Source: Candidatus Rhodoferax bjergmarkensis (lineage in GTDB: Bacteria; Pseudomonadota; Gammaproteobacteria; Burkholderiales; Burkholderiaceae_C). Taken from it: DNA of 64,000 nucleotides. Each line of letters begins with the position of its first letter. Positions within the stretch are counted from its first letter, which is position 1. The position numbers and the translations under genes were made by a program. The stretch covers positions 124,001-188,000 of the forward strand of contig JADJFX010000009.1 in the NCBI GenBank assembly GCA_016708345.1, read 5' to 3'. The notes under the pieces are model-generated. The model did no database searches. It saw nothing but the letters and a program-made list of their open reading frames with translations, and was not told the origin of the DNA. Below are positions 28,659 through 37,305 of this stretch, one piece after another.

Positions 28659-29873
28659 ATGACCCTCAATACTTTCAACGCAGAACGCCTGCATGCGCTC
28701 GATAACCTTCGTGCTGTGATGATGTGGCTGGGCATTGTGCTGCACGTGAGTGTCATTTACACCTACTACCCCTTGCCCTTGCCGCTGCCTTGGCATGACA
28801 CCCAAACCACCTTGTTCGCAGACTGGCTGGTGGCCTTGATCCACAACTTTCGCATGCCTGTGTTTTTCATCCTCGCCGGATTTTTTGTGGTGTTGCTGGC
28901 CCAGCGGCGCGGTGTCAAAGGTATGTTGGTCAACCGTCTCAAGCGCCTGAGTCTGCCGTTTGTGCTTCTGTGGCCGCCTATTTTTGTGTTCATGATTGTG
29001 ATGGTGCTGGTGTTTGCGCACCGCGCCGCGCGCGGCACTTGGGGCCTTGATGCATCGCTGGTCTCGCAAAATCTGCGACCCGGCCATCCGCTAGACAACA
29101 CCATGCACCTGTGGTTTTTATGGATGCTGTCATGGTTCGCCATAGCCAGTGCCTTGCTGGCACCGCTGGTGCGACTGGTTCCTCAGGGGCTGCGTGCCCG
29201 ACTATCGGGCGGTTTCGAGCGGGTGGCGGGCAGCTCTTTGGGTTTTGTGCTGCTGGCCTTGCCCCTGGCATGGGTCGGTGCGCACTACAAAGACGGCATT
29301 GTCACGACGTCCGGTTATTTTCTGGCACCCTGGATGGAGTGGGTACATAACGGCCTGTTCTTTGCTTTTGGGCTGGCACTGTATGCGCACCGGGTTCGCC
29401 TGTTTGCGCTTTACCAGCAGCGCTGGCGGGCCAATGCCATCGCCGGGTTTGGGCTGTTTTCACTCGTCATGCTGGTCAAGCTGCTTGATCGTCAAGGGCA
29501 GCTGACGATCGAGCCATTCTGGATCGCACTTTGCTTCAATGCCTGCACTTGGCTGTGGAGTTTCTCACTCATCGGTGTGTTTCTGCGATTTTTGGGGCAC
29601 AAGCATCCGGTGCTGGACTATCTGTCCCAAAGCTCATACTGGGTGTATGTCATCCACATGCCCCTGACCATAGGCTTCGGTGCCGTTCTGTACAGCCTGG
29701 ACATCCCGGCGCTGGTCAAAATACCGGTCAATATTGTGCTCACGACCGTGTTCGCGTTGCTGAGCTACCACCTGCTGGTGCGTTCAACGGCGCTGGGCAG
29801 TTTGCTCAACGGTCGGCGCTACCCGTTGACCTTCTTTGTCCGGCAGGTGGCAGTCAGTCGGCAGGCCGTCTGA
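28659..29873 (+). CDS. Acyltransferase 3 family membrane protein (OpgC/OafA-like)
   Basis: 404 residues with about ten hydrophobic segments. The start (ERLHALDNLRAVMMWLGIVLHVS) shows the family's N-terminal His in the first helix, and NFRMPVFFILAGFF is the second-helix motif. Such integral membrane enzymes transfer acyl or succinyl groups to extracytoplasmic sugars. OpgC-like glucan succinyltransferase is a possible subtype, not shown. It stands alone. Confidence 0.83.
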   Translation: MTLNTFNAERLHALDNLRAVMMWLGIVLHVSVIYTYYPLPLPLPWHDTQTTLFADWLVALIHNFRMPVFFILAGFFVVLLAQRRGVKGMLVNRLKRLSLPFVLLWPPIFVFMIVMVLVFAHRAARGTWGLDASLVSQNLRPGHPLDNTMHLWFLWMLSWFAIASALLAPLVRLVPQGLRARLSGGFERVAGSSLGFVLLALPLAWVGAHYKDGIVTTSGYFLAPWMEWVHNGLFFAFGLALYAHRVRLFALYQQRWRANAIAGFGLFSLVMLVKLLDRQGQLTIEPFWIALCFNACTWLWSFSLIGVFLRFLGHKHPVLDYLSQSSYWVYVIHMPLTIGFGAVLYSLDIPALVKIPVNIVLTTVFALLSYHLLVRSTALGSLLNGRRYPLTFFVRQVAVSRQAV

Positions 29874-29912
29874 AGTTTCTGTGGCTGCGCCCTGTGCAGC
29901 CCCGCGCAAGCA

Positions 29913-30755
29913 TCAGGGGTGGAGCGCAGCCGCCACGGCGCGCTGGCGCGCAGCGAGCCAAGCGGTGGATTGTTCAAGCTCATTGATCCAATCGGCCATG
30001 CGCTGCGCCACCGTTTGCCATCTGGGTTCGAGCATCAGGTCGTGCGCCATGTCGGGGAATATCTGGGCTTCGGTCTGGTAGGCGTGGGCGGTGGCTTCCA
30101 CCTCATGAGGGCTGAAAATGGCATCCTTGGCTCCACCCAGCACCAGCATCGGTGTTTTGACCAAGTCCGGTTGCGGCAAATCCAGCGCCAACATGTCCAA
30201 AAGGCTCAAGTAAGACTCATCCTGCAGACGTTCGCCGTAGCGCTGCGCCTGCGAATCCGTCAACCCTGCTGAAAATAAATACTCGCGCGCCAAGGCGGGC
30301 GTGCGCACCAAGGGCAGCAACCGCAGGGTCAGGCAAATTTGGGCCACCACCAGCGGGTGACGGCGCGCTATGCGAAGTGTGGTGGCCAGCGCGCCCGCAG
30401 GCGGCACCGACGCCAACAAAATGGCCCCCGGTGCGCTGAATTGTTCAAGATATTTCTGCACCACAAAACCGCCCATGCAGTGGCCGATGACGATGGGTGG
30501 GCTCGGCAACTCTTGTGCCACTTGTGCCACGTCGCTCACATAGTCCGCGATGCGGCTCCAGCGCAATCGATCAATCCCCTCACTCTCGCCATGCCCGCGC
30601 AAACTCAGAGCATGAACGCTATAGCCCTGTTTGGCGAAGAAATCCATGAAATGAACCTTCCAGCACCAAGCGCCATGCCAGGCACCATGCACAAACAAAA
30701 GAGGTGTTTTGCTCAGTGTCCTGGACGGGGTTTTGGAAATGATTTCTAACTTCAT
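29913..30755 (-). CDS. Alpha/beta hydrolase with a Cys at the nucleophile elbow
   Basis: 280 residues from ATG 30755 (MKLEIISKT); a longer start at 30788 has no better ribosome site. The oxyanion-hole motif LLFVHGAWHGAWCW, the elbow VIGHCMGGFV, an Asp in LVLGGAKDAIF and a His in DMAHDLMLE complete the triad. The elbow has Cys where Ser is usual (GHSMGG). Cys elbows are known in dienelactone hydrolase-like enzymes, so activity may differ from a standard lysophospholipase/esterase. Confidence 0.85.
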   Translation of the reverse strand: MKLEIISKTPSRTLSKTPLLFVHGAWHGAWCWKVHFMDFFAKQGYSVHALSLRGHGESEGIDRLRWSRIADYVSDVAQVAQELPSPPIVIGHCMGGFVVQKYLEQFSAPGAILLASVPPAGALATTLRIARRHPLVVAQICLTLRLLPLVRTPALAREYLFSAGLTDSQAQRYGERLQDESYLSLLDMLALDLPQPDLVKTPMLVLGGAKDAIFSPHEVEATAHAYQTEAQIFPDMAHDLMLEPRWQTVAQRMADWINELEQSTAWLAARQRAVAAALHP

Positions 30756-30798
30756 GGTCTGGTGCACAGCTGGGTAGGGTCGCCGCATTTTAGGGGTG

Positions 30799-30855
30799 TT
30801 TTATGGCTTTTCCGCACGTATATCTTGCGCGAGCAGCTATCAAAATAATAGTGAT
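30799..30855 (+). repeat. Dispersed intergenic repeat, copy 3
   Basis: TTTTATGGCTTTTCCGCACG then TATATCTTGCGCGAGCAGCT and ATCAAAATAATAG. Best match to the 3' half of the family consensus; lies between the hydrolase and the HNH gene. Confidence 0.8.
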
Positions 30856-30875
30856 TTTGGTCTGTGGTCAATGGC

Positions 30876-31100
30876 TCAAGCACTCGGTTTTCGCGCATGG
30901 CGCTGGTTGTTGCACAGCCCATGGCTGATGGCAAGGTTCTCCATGTGGCTGTTGCCGCCTTCGCTCAGGGGCCGGATGTGTTCCAGCGTGGCATCGTTCA
31001 CAGTCACATGTTCACCGCACACCCAGCACGGCACGACGCCATGCAGCTGGCGTGCCACCGTTGTGTAAATTTTGTGGCGCGTGTGGGCGAGGGTGCTCAT
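30876..31100 (-). CDS. Small HNH endonuclease-domain protein
   Basis: 74 residues that are almost entirely an HNH fold: zinc-type CWVCG, then TLEHIRPLSEGGNSHMENL and HGLCNNQRH. The EHIRP His and the Asn/His of the second half are those expected for catalysis. Too small for a full homing or restriction enzyme; similar short HNH proteins are common and uncharacterised. Confidence 0.72.
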   Translation of the reverse strand: MSTLAHTRHKIYTTVARQLHGVVPCWVCGEHVTVNDATLEHIRPLSEGGNSHMENLAISHGLCNNQRHARKPSA

Positions 31101-31126
31101 CGGTGCATAACGGTGTTTAACGGTGT

Positions 31127-31324
31127 TCAGGCCGCCACAGCGTAACCTTCTTCGGCAATGGCCTGGGCAAACTGTTCGCGTGGCTGGGCGGACTGAACTT
31201 GCACCAGGTTGGCTGTGCGGTCAATTGTGACTTCAGCTTGGGGGTCAATCTGTTTGACGGCCCGTGTCACCGCTTTTTCGCAGTGGCCACAGGTCATGCC
31301 GGTGACGGTAAAGGTCTGAATCAT
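31127..31324 (-). CDS. Heavy-metal-associated domain copper chaperone (CopZ-like)
   Basis: 65 residues from ATG 31324 with CAGGAGA upstream. The HMA metal site is TGMTCGHCEKAV (CxxC). Divergent from the copper ATPase by 88 bases, so it probably delivers Cu(I) to it in the cytoplasm. No CueR-type site was recognised between them. Confidence 0.88.
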   Translation of the reverse strand: MIQTFTVTGMTCGHCEKAVTRAVKQIDPQAEVTIDRTANLVQVQSAQPREQFAQAIAEEGYAVAA

Positions 31325-31412
31325 TGGAAATCTCCTGTCAATAAGTCGCTGCCAAGCAGCGGGCGTGAGCATAGCCGCAAGTCAAACGCCCCGGAAGGAT
31401 TAAGCTCAGGCC

Positions 31413-33665
31413 ATGGCCACTGAAAAAATTACTTCGCCTCCTGTGTCGAGTGTGGACATCGGCATCGGCGGCATGACCTGCGCCTCATGTGTGGCTCGGG
31501 TTGAAAAAGCGCTGAAAAAAGTGCCCGGTGTGCAGGACGCCACGGTGAATCTGGCCACCGAATCGGCACGCATTGTGGTAGCGCCCAGCGAGCAGATCGA
31601 AGCCCGCTTGCGCCGCGCTGTGCGTGACGCCGGTTATGAACCGCGCGCCAGCGATGCGGCAGTACTGCAAGAAAACGCCTCGCATTGGGCCGGGTTTGCG
31701 CCCGTTGCGATTGGTTTGGCGCTGTCTGCGCCCTTGGTGCTGCCCATGGTGGCTGAGCTTTTTGGTTTGCATTGGATGCTGCCAGCCTGGCTGCAGTTCG
31801 CCATTGCAACGCCGGTGCAATTCATCCTGGGGGCTCGTTTCTACCGGGCGGGTTGGCACTCGCTCAAGGCGCTGTCGGGCAATATGGACCTGCTGGTGGC
31901 CATTGGCACCACAGCGGGCTGGGCTTTGTCCACGTGGCTTTGGCTCACCGCCCAACCCGGCACCATGGTGCATCTGTATTTCGAAGGCTCGGCCGTCGTC
32001 ATCACGCTGGTGCTGCTGGGCAAGTGGCTGGAGGCGCGCGCCAAACACCAAACCACCTCCGCCATCCGGGCTTTGCATGCGTTGCGGCCCGAAGTCGCTC
32101 ATCTGCTGGGGCCTGATGGTGAGGTAGATGTGCCGGTAGCCGAGTTGCTGGTGGGCGATCAACTGGTCGTCAAACCCGGTGAGCGGGTGCCGGTGGACGG
32201 CATGGTGTTGCAAGGGCATAGCCAGGTGGACGAGTCCATGCTCACCGGCGAGCCCTTGCCAGTCGCCAAAGACCCGGATGGCGTGCTGACAGGGGGCTCC
32301 ATCAATGGCGAGGGGCGCATCGTGATGCGGGTCAAAGCTGTTGGCAGTGAGACGGTGCTCGCGCGCATCATCCGGTTGGTTGAAGATGCGCAAGCTGGCA
32401 AAGCGCCCATTCAGCGCTTGGTGGACAAGGTCAGCGCCGTGTTTGTTCCGGTGGTGCTGGTGATTGCGTTACTGACACTTTTGGGCTGGTTTTTGAGTGG
32501 CCACCCGTTTGAAGTGGCCGTGATTCACGCGGTGGCGGTGTTGGTAATTGCCTGCCCCTGTGCTTTGGGCTTGGCCACGCCAGCGGCCATCATGGCCGGT
32601 ACGGGCGTGGCGGCAACCCACGGCATTTTGATCAAGGACGCGCAAGCGTTGGAGCTGGCGCACAAGGTGGACACCGTGGCGTTTGACAAAACCGGCACGC
32701 TCACACAAGGCCTGCCCCGCTTGACGGCTTTTGTGATGGCGGATGGCGCTCCTTCTGCGCAGGTGCCAAGGGATGAAACCACGCTATTGGCGGTGGCTGC
32801 CAGCCTGCAAAGCGGCAGCGAGCACCCCTTGGCGCGAGCGGTGCTGGCGGCTGCGAGCCAGCGTGGGATCACTTGGGTGCCCCCTGCTTCAGTGCAATCC
32901 ATTCCCGGGCGTGGCACTGAAGGCGAGGTCGCCGAAGGCACTTACCTCATCGGCAGTCTTCGCTGGATGCATGAACTCGGTGTTGATGTGGGGCCGATGG
33001 CCGTGCAGGTGATGCAATGGCAACAGCAAGGCGCTACGGTGTCCGCCATGGTGCAACGCACCGGCAGTCGTTTGTGCTTGCTCGCCCTGATCGCCTTTGG
33101 CGACGAGCCCAAACCCGGTGCCAAAGAGGCCTTGGCTGGCCTGCGCATGCGCGGAATCAAAGTCGTCATGATTTCAGGAGACAACCAAGGTGCCGCGCAG
33201 GCCATGGCGCTGCGTTTGGGCTTGCGCGCTGATGCGGGGGAGGTGATGGCTGAAGTGCTGCCAGGCGACAAGTCGGCGCAAGTCATGGCCCTCAAGCATG
33301 GAGGGCGCACGGTGGCCATGGTGGGAGATGGCGTCAATGACGCGCCCGCGCTGGCTGCAGCAGATGTCGGCATGGCGATGGCAAATTCAGGGGGCGGCAC
33401 CGATGTGGCCATGCATGCCGCCGGCATCACGCTGATGCGCGGTGACCCGGCATTGGTGCTTGCTGCACTTGACATTTCTAGCCGAACGGTTGCCAAAATC
33501 CGGCAAAACCTGTTCTGGGCCTTTGTCTACAACGTGGCCGGGATTCCATTGGCTGCGCTGGGCTTTTTGAACCCGGTTGTGGCAGGCGCAGCCATGGCCA
33601 TGAGCTCAGTCAGTGTGATGGCCAATGCCCTGCTGCTCAAGCGCTGGCGTCCGAATAAGTTGTGA
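31413..33665 (+). CDS. copA: Copper-exporting P1B-type ATPase
   Basis: 750 residues. One N-terminal HMA domain (GMTCASCVARVEKAL) is followed by eight membrane segments with the CPC ion motif (IACPCALGLATP). Further P-type motifs are MLTGEPLPV, the phosphorylation site FDKTGTLT, SEHPLARA and GDGVNDAPALAAADVG. The C-terminal YNVAG and MAMSSVSV segments complete the Cu(I) transport signature. It pumps Cu(I) out of the cytoplasm. One HMA only, as in many proteobacterial CopA proteins. Confidence 0.95.
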   Translation: MATEKITSPPVSSVDIGIGGMTCASCVARVEKALKKVPGVQDATVNLATESARIVVAPSEQIEARLRRAVRDAGYEPRASDAAVLQENASHWAGFAPVAIGLALSAPLVLPMVAELFGLHWMLPAWLQFAIATPVQFILGARFYRAGWHSLKALSGNMDLLVAIGTTAGWALSTWLWLTAQPGTMVHLYFEGSAVVITLVLLGKWLEARAKHQTTSAIRALHALRPEVAHLLGPDGEVDVPVAELLVGDQLVVKPGERVPVDGMVLQGHSQVDESMLTGEPLPVAKDPDGVLTGGSINGEGRIVMRVKAVGSETVLARIIRLVEDAQAGKAPIQRLVDKVSAVFVPVVLVIALLTLLGWFLSGHPFEVAVIHAVAVLVIACPCALGLATPAAIMAGTGVAATHGILIKDAQALELAHKVDTVAFDKTGTLTQGLPRLTAFVMADGAPSAQVPRDETTLLAVAASLQSGSEHPLARAVLAAASQRGITWVPPASVQSIPGRGTEGEVAEGTYLIGSLRWMHELGVDVGPMAVQVMQWQQQGATVSAMVQRTGSRLCLLALIAFGDEPKPGAKEALAGLRMRGIKVVMISGDNQGAAQAMALRLGLRADAGEVMAEVLPGDKSAQVMALKHGGRTVAMVGDGVNDAPALAAADVGMAMANSGGGTDVAMHAAGITLMRGDPALVLAALDISSRTVAKIRQNLFWAFVYNVAGIPLAALGFLNPVVAGAAMAMSSVSVMANALLLKRWRPNKL

Positions 33666-33696
33666 GAAGCCCGAAACATAGTTCAAAAAATAGTTA

Positions 33697-33725
33697 TTGA
33701 CACCCAAAACCAGCTGTGTTAATAT
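33697..33725 (+). promoter_or_regulatory. Consensus sigma-70 promoter for the fil-like cluster
   Basis: TTGACA at 33697-33702 and TAATAT at 33720-33725 are spaced by exactly 17 bases, close to a perfect sigma-70 promoter. Transcription would begin near 33732, leaving a 5' leader of about 175 bases before the ATG at 33908. Confidence 0.75.
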
Positions 33726-33781
33726 TCATCCATAGTGTTTTGAAGTGATGTGGGCTTACAAACCCCTCAACTTAAAATGCA

Positions 33782-33817
33782 TTACCTTGTTGTAGCGACG
33801 TGAATGCAACAAGGTAA
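33782..33817 (+). promoter_or_regulatory. Hairpin in the 5' leader of the FilA-like gene
   Basis: TTACCTTGTTG (33782-33792) and CAACAAGGTAA (33807-33817) are a perfect 11-base inverted repeat with a 14-base loop. It is not followed by a T-run, so it is not an intrinsic terminator. It could stabilise or regulate the long-leader mRNA, or be a protein-binding palindrome. Confidence 0.6.
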
Positions 33818-33907
33818 GCCAGATCAACCCACAAAGTTGAAATGGCAGGTTTCTGCAGGTATCCGTCAAAAAAGTAAATCAACCCTTAATTTTCGAGACT
33901 ACATAAA

Positions 33908-34432
33908 ATGAACGCTTTCAAAAAATTGGCACTCGTGGCCGCCATGTCTTCCATGACTTTCGCTGCTTCCGCAATGACTTCCGTTGACGACGCAGACCTG
34001 AGCCAAGTCGCTGGTCAAGACGGTGTGTCTATCGCTGCTGACCTGAACATCAACATCGCTTCTTTCGTGTACACCGACACGGATGCAGCTGGTGGTTCTA
34101 TCAGCTTCAAAGGCATCAAATTCACTGGCGCGATCGCCGCTACCATGGACATCATGTCCAACACTGCATGGAAAGCTGAAGCTCTGCCAGGTACCTTGGG
34201 TATGCTGACAGATGCCGGCGGCTCCATGGCTACCCCGCACGCCGGAGCTATTGCTGATTTCGCTCCCAAAGGCGACGTTGTCCGTATCGGTTTGCCACAA
34301 ATCACCACTACCAAGCTGCTCAACATCTCTGTTGCCAGAATGGAAATGGGTAACTCCACAGCCTCTTTCGGTTCTATCGCCATCAACGGCCTGAACCTGG
34401 CTGGTACTACAGCTTACATCTGGGCTCACTAA
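33908..34432 (+). CDS. FilA-like (DUF6160-type) exported protein, probably abundant
   Basis: 174 residues. A Sec signal peptide (MNAFKKLALVAAMSSMTFAA, cleaved after ASA) is followed at once by SVDDADLSQVAGQDGVSI, then a beta-rich body. The motif resembles a double-glycine leader and recurs in the next two genes. Similar proteins are called 'putative pilus system protein FilA' in Acinetobacter (from memory). Codon choice is strongly biased (AAC, GCT, GGT, TTC) unlike its neighbours, and the gene has a near-consensus promoter and a strong terminator: signs of high expression. The function of the family is not established. Confidence 0.72.
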   Translation: MNAFKKLALVAAMSSMTFAASAMTSVDDADLSQVAGQDGVSIAADLNINIASFVYTDTDAAGGSISFKGIKFTGAIAATMDIMSNTAWKAEALPGTLGMLTDAGGSMATPHAGAIADFAPKGDVVRIGLPQITTTKLLNISVARMEMGNSTASFGSIAINGLNLAGTTAYIWAH

Positions 34433-34474
34433 GCCTTGGCCTCTTAGAGGCTGAAGGTTAAGTCCTTAGAATAG

Positions 34475-34508
34475 AACGGCCCCCGGCGTAAGTTGGGAGC
34501 CGTTTTTT
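34475..34508 (+). terminator. Rho-independent terminator after the FilA-like gene
   Basis: AACGGC-CCCC paired with GGGA-GCCGTT (one mismatch) closes a loop around GGCGTAAGTT and runs into a TTTTTT tract at 34503-34508. It should end or attenuate transcription between the first and second fil-like genes. Confidence 0.85.
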
Positions 34509-34592
34509 ATTAAGAGGACCACCACCTCGTGACGAGCGTCAAATGGCTGGCCTCGCACCATCCTGATGGATAAACCGAAATCTGGAGACACC

Positions 34593-35402
34593 ATGAGTAC
34601 GCACCTATCCCTTTTCCTGATGCGCGCCACCGCTGTGGCTGCCCTGTGCTGCAGTTCCTTGGCATGGAGTGCGCCTGCTGAACTCGCCGAAGATGAGCTC
34701 GCAGACGTCAGCGGCCAAGGCATGGTTGCGTTCACCAACACCACAGAAGGTGGCTTCGACTTCTCCACCATCACCCTCAATGCCGACGTCACCCTCAACG
34801 CCAACTTCAAAGACCTCGCTTTGGGCACTTACGCACGCGACCTCGGTGCGGGAGCGATCGCCGGGAGCGATGTCAACATCCAGCACCTGCGCTTTGGCCG
34901 CAGCGATGGCACCGCCGCCCAAAAACTGGTGAGCATCACCAAACCCTTTATTCAATTCGTCTACGACAACTCGCGCGGCGCGGGCAACAACGAAGTCATT
35001 GGCATGCGCCTGGGCTTTGATGGCATCGCTGGCGACGTCAGCCTGATCGCCTCTGCCATCAGCGGCTCCATGCTGGTTGACGGTGGCACTGTGGCACCGG
35101 GTCAAAAACTTGACCTGACCGGCGCGCGTCAGACCGGCAGCACTCCCACCTGCACACCTGCACCGTGCCTGACCCTGTCCCAAATCGGCGGCATCACCGC
35201 CGGTGACGCCACAGGCCCGAGCCGCGACATGTGGATCTCTGTGCTGGCCAAACCCGTCACCTTCAAAGCCCCTGCCGGCGTGACCGAAGCGCCCGTCACG
35301 GCCCAAGCCGGTGTCTGGCTCAACTGGCGCGATCGCCTCACAGCCTACAACGTCAGCGCCCCCGGCGTGACCGCCACACCCTCACCCAATTTGCCGCGCT
35401 AA
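34593..35402 (+). CDS. Exported FilA-related protein (paralogue 2)
   Basis: 269 residues from ATG 34593, with GGAGA upstream. The signal peptide ends near SSLAWSA; residues 35-45 read ELADVSGQGMV, the same motif position as in the preceding protein. The body is beta-rich, with NIQHLRFGRSDG and a GDVSLIASAISGSMLVDGG stretch, and contains one Cys pair in TCTPAPCL. Probably secreted to the periplasm or surface. Same family type as its neighbours but divergent in sequence. Confidence 0.65.
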   Translation: MSTHLSLFLMRATAVAALCCSSLAWSAPAELAEDELADVSGQGMVAFTNTTEGGFDFSTITLNADVTLNANFKDLALGTYARDLGAGAIAGSDVNIQHLRFGRSDGTAAQKLVSITKPFIQFVYDNSRGAGNNEVIGMRLGFDGIAGDVSLIASAISGSMLVDGGTVAPGQKLDLTGARQTGSTPTCTPAPCLTLSQIGGITAGDATGPSRDMWISVLAKPVTFKAPAGVTEAPVTAQAGVWLNWRDRLTAYNVSAPGVTATPSPNLPR

Positions 35403-35432
35403 CTTACACGCTTAACCATGGAGCACACCCTC

Positions 35433-36284
35433 ATGAATCCTACCCGCAGGCTTTCATTGTTCTGCTCGCTCAAGCGCACCAGCCTGATGCGTCAGGCTGC
35501 TCTTTTGGGCTTGCTCGGCATCAGCGCTGTGGCCGGTGCCGCCGACATGCAGGAATTGGACGATGGCGTGCTCTCACAGGTGCAGGGCAAGGACGGTGTC
35601 AGCTTTGCCTTGAACCTGAACACCAGCATCGGCTCGAATGTTTTCAGCGTGGACACCGCAGGCAAGCCCACCTCGATCAGTCAAAACAACGTGAAGGTCA
35701 CCGGGTTTTACGCGCTCTCGCTTGACATTGTGAACGGCGCTGCGGGTAAACCGGATTTCATGAACTGGGTCTACCCCGACATTGCCAGTACCAAACCGCT
35801 GAACATAGTCTATGACATGGCGATCACCGCCGATGGCAAAACTTTTGGCTCCAGCGTGACCCTCAGTGAATATTTGAATGCGGGCTCAAGCATGCAGCTG
35901 AGCTCGTCCGACAAAGGCGGCATGGCCTTTGGTTTAGCCCAAAAACTGAGCATTGCCAGCGTGTTGATGCAGCCCAACGGGCTTGGCAACACGGGCGGTC
36001 AATTTTCCATGTCCGGCGTCTCCCTTGGGGCTGCCAGCGGCACAGGCGCGTGGGTGATTGCCGACCTGGTCAATCAGCCCGGTCAGTTCAATATTGTGCG
36101 AGAGTCCGGCGGTGATCGCCTGCAGTTTGGTATCGACTTTCCCAAGGTGGGTGATGCCGCCACTGGCAAGATGAACATCGAGAACATCACGTTCAACACG
36201 CCCACCGGCCCCCTGAATCTGGGCTCAAGTTCCATCGGCTCCATGCAGCTTCAGCATTTCAACATCAAGTTCAGATCGCAGTAG
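35433..36284 (+). CDS. Exported FilA-related protein (paralogue 3)
   Basis: 283 residues from ATG 35433 with GGAG nine bases upstream. Long N-region, hydrophobic QAALLGLLGISAVAGA, then DMQELDDGVLSQVQGKDGVS with the shared motif at residues 47-56. The phrase STKPLNI matches TTKLLNI of the FilA-like protein, and FGIDFPKVGDAATGKMNI ends the protein in beta-rich sequence. It starts 30 bases after the previous gene and is likely co-transcribed. Confidence 0.66.
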   Translation: MNPTRRLSLFCSLKRTSLMRQAALLGLLGISAVAGAADMQELDDGVLSQVQGKDGVSFALNLNTSIGSNVFSVDTAGKPTSISQNNVKVTGFYALSLDIVNGAAGKPDFMNWVYPDIASTKPLNIVYDMAITADGKTFGSSVTLSEYLNAGSSMQLSSSDKGGMAFGLAQKLSIASVLMQPNGLGNTGGQFSMSGVSLGAASGTGAWVIADLVNQPGQFNIVRESGGDRLQFGIDFPKVGDAATGKMNIENITFNTPTGPLNLGSSSIGSMQLQHFNIKFRSQ

Positions 36285-36455
36285 CAGCTGGCATGAACAA
36301 TAAGACAAACATAGCATCGAATCAATCACTATGATATGCACGAATTTCATCCAAGAGTTGGAACGAGGAATCACGGGTTTGGGTGGGTGGTTCGTGTGCA
36401 CCTTATCCCCCATCAATATCGACCAGCGGAGTTCGGGGCCATCCCGTGAAGTTTC

Positions 36456-37252
36456 ATGATTGCATTTCTATTTACCTGGATTGCCATTGCGATTGGGGGT
36501 CTGCACTCTGGTCGAATCGTGAGCCTATTGATTTGCCAAAAAATCGCTTCGAAATACGGCAACTGAGTGCTGTAAATGGCATCATCACCCAGCCTGTTCG
36601 GATGGAGCCGTTTTCTGAAATGAAATTTCGCAACATCATCCGTCAAGCCTATGACTACAGTTGTGGCTCGGCAGCACTTGTGACGATTTTGAACAACGAT
36701 TTGGGCATTACCGTGTCAGAGCAGGATGCCATGGACGGCATGATCACACACGGTGAAAAAGAAAAAATCATGGAGCGGCGTGGCTTTTCATTGCTGGACA
36801 TGAAACGCTATGTGGCATCTTTCGGGGTGGTGGGTGCTGGCTTCAAGGGTGAAATCAAAGATTTAGCTGAGCTCAAGGGTCCCGCAATTGTTCCGATTGA
36901 CTACGCCGGTTTCAAGCATTTTGTGATCTTCCGCGGTATTCGCGATGGTTTGGTTTACATCGCTGATCCATCGGCAGGCAACATCACGTTCTCTGTTGCG
37001 GAATTCAAGACCCTGTGGGATCGAAATACACTTTTTATCATGACGGGTCCCAAAGACGGACTGGCACCACATCGGTTGGCACTCACAGACAACGAACTTG
37101 GCGTGATCGATCCGGACCGCATCAGGAAAAACGCCAGTTTCACTATAGTTGCTCATACACCGTTGCAGTTGGGGCGTGAAATGAACGATCGTCGCGCAGA
37201 GCCTGGCTATCGGGACGCAATTCCAACAGGTATATCGATTTACAAGCGGTGA
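36456..37252 (+). CDS. FilB-like periplasmic C39-family cysteine peptidase, signal peptide in a shifted frame
   Basis: The peptidase domain is clear: catalytic Cys in YDYSCGSAALVTIL, His in FKHFVIFRG, and Asp in VYIADPSAG. C39 peptidases of bacteriocin exporters cut leaders after double-Gly motifs. The main frame has no good start. A different frame starts at ATG 36456 with MIAFLFTWIAIAIGG, a signal-like segment; the frames would join if the G-run at 36495-36499 had six G, not five. Upstream are three proteins with leader-like motifs and downstream two barrels, an order like the Acinetobacter filABCD genes. Substrate cleavage is inferred, not shown. Confidence 0.75.
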
Positions 37253-37305
37253 GCGGCGATCGAAATTAAAAAATCATATATTATTTAAATCATTTAGGAA
37301 TTCTC

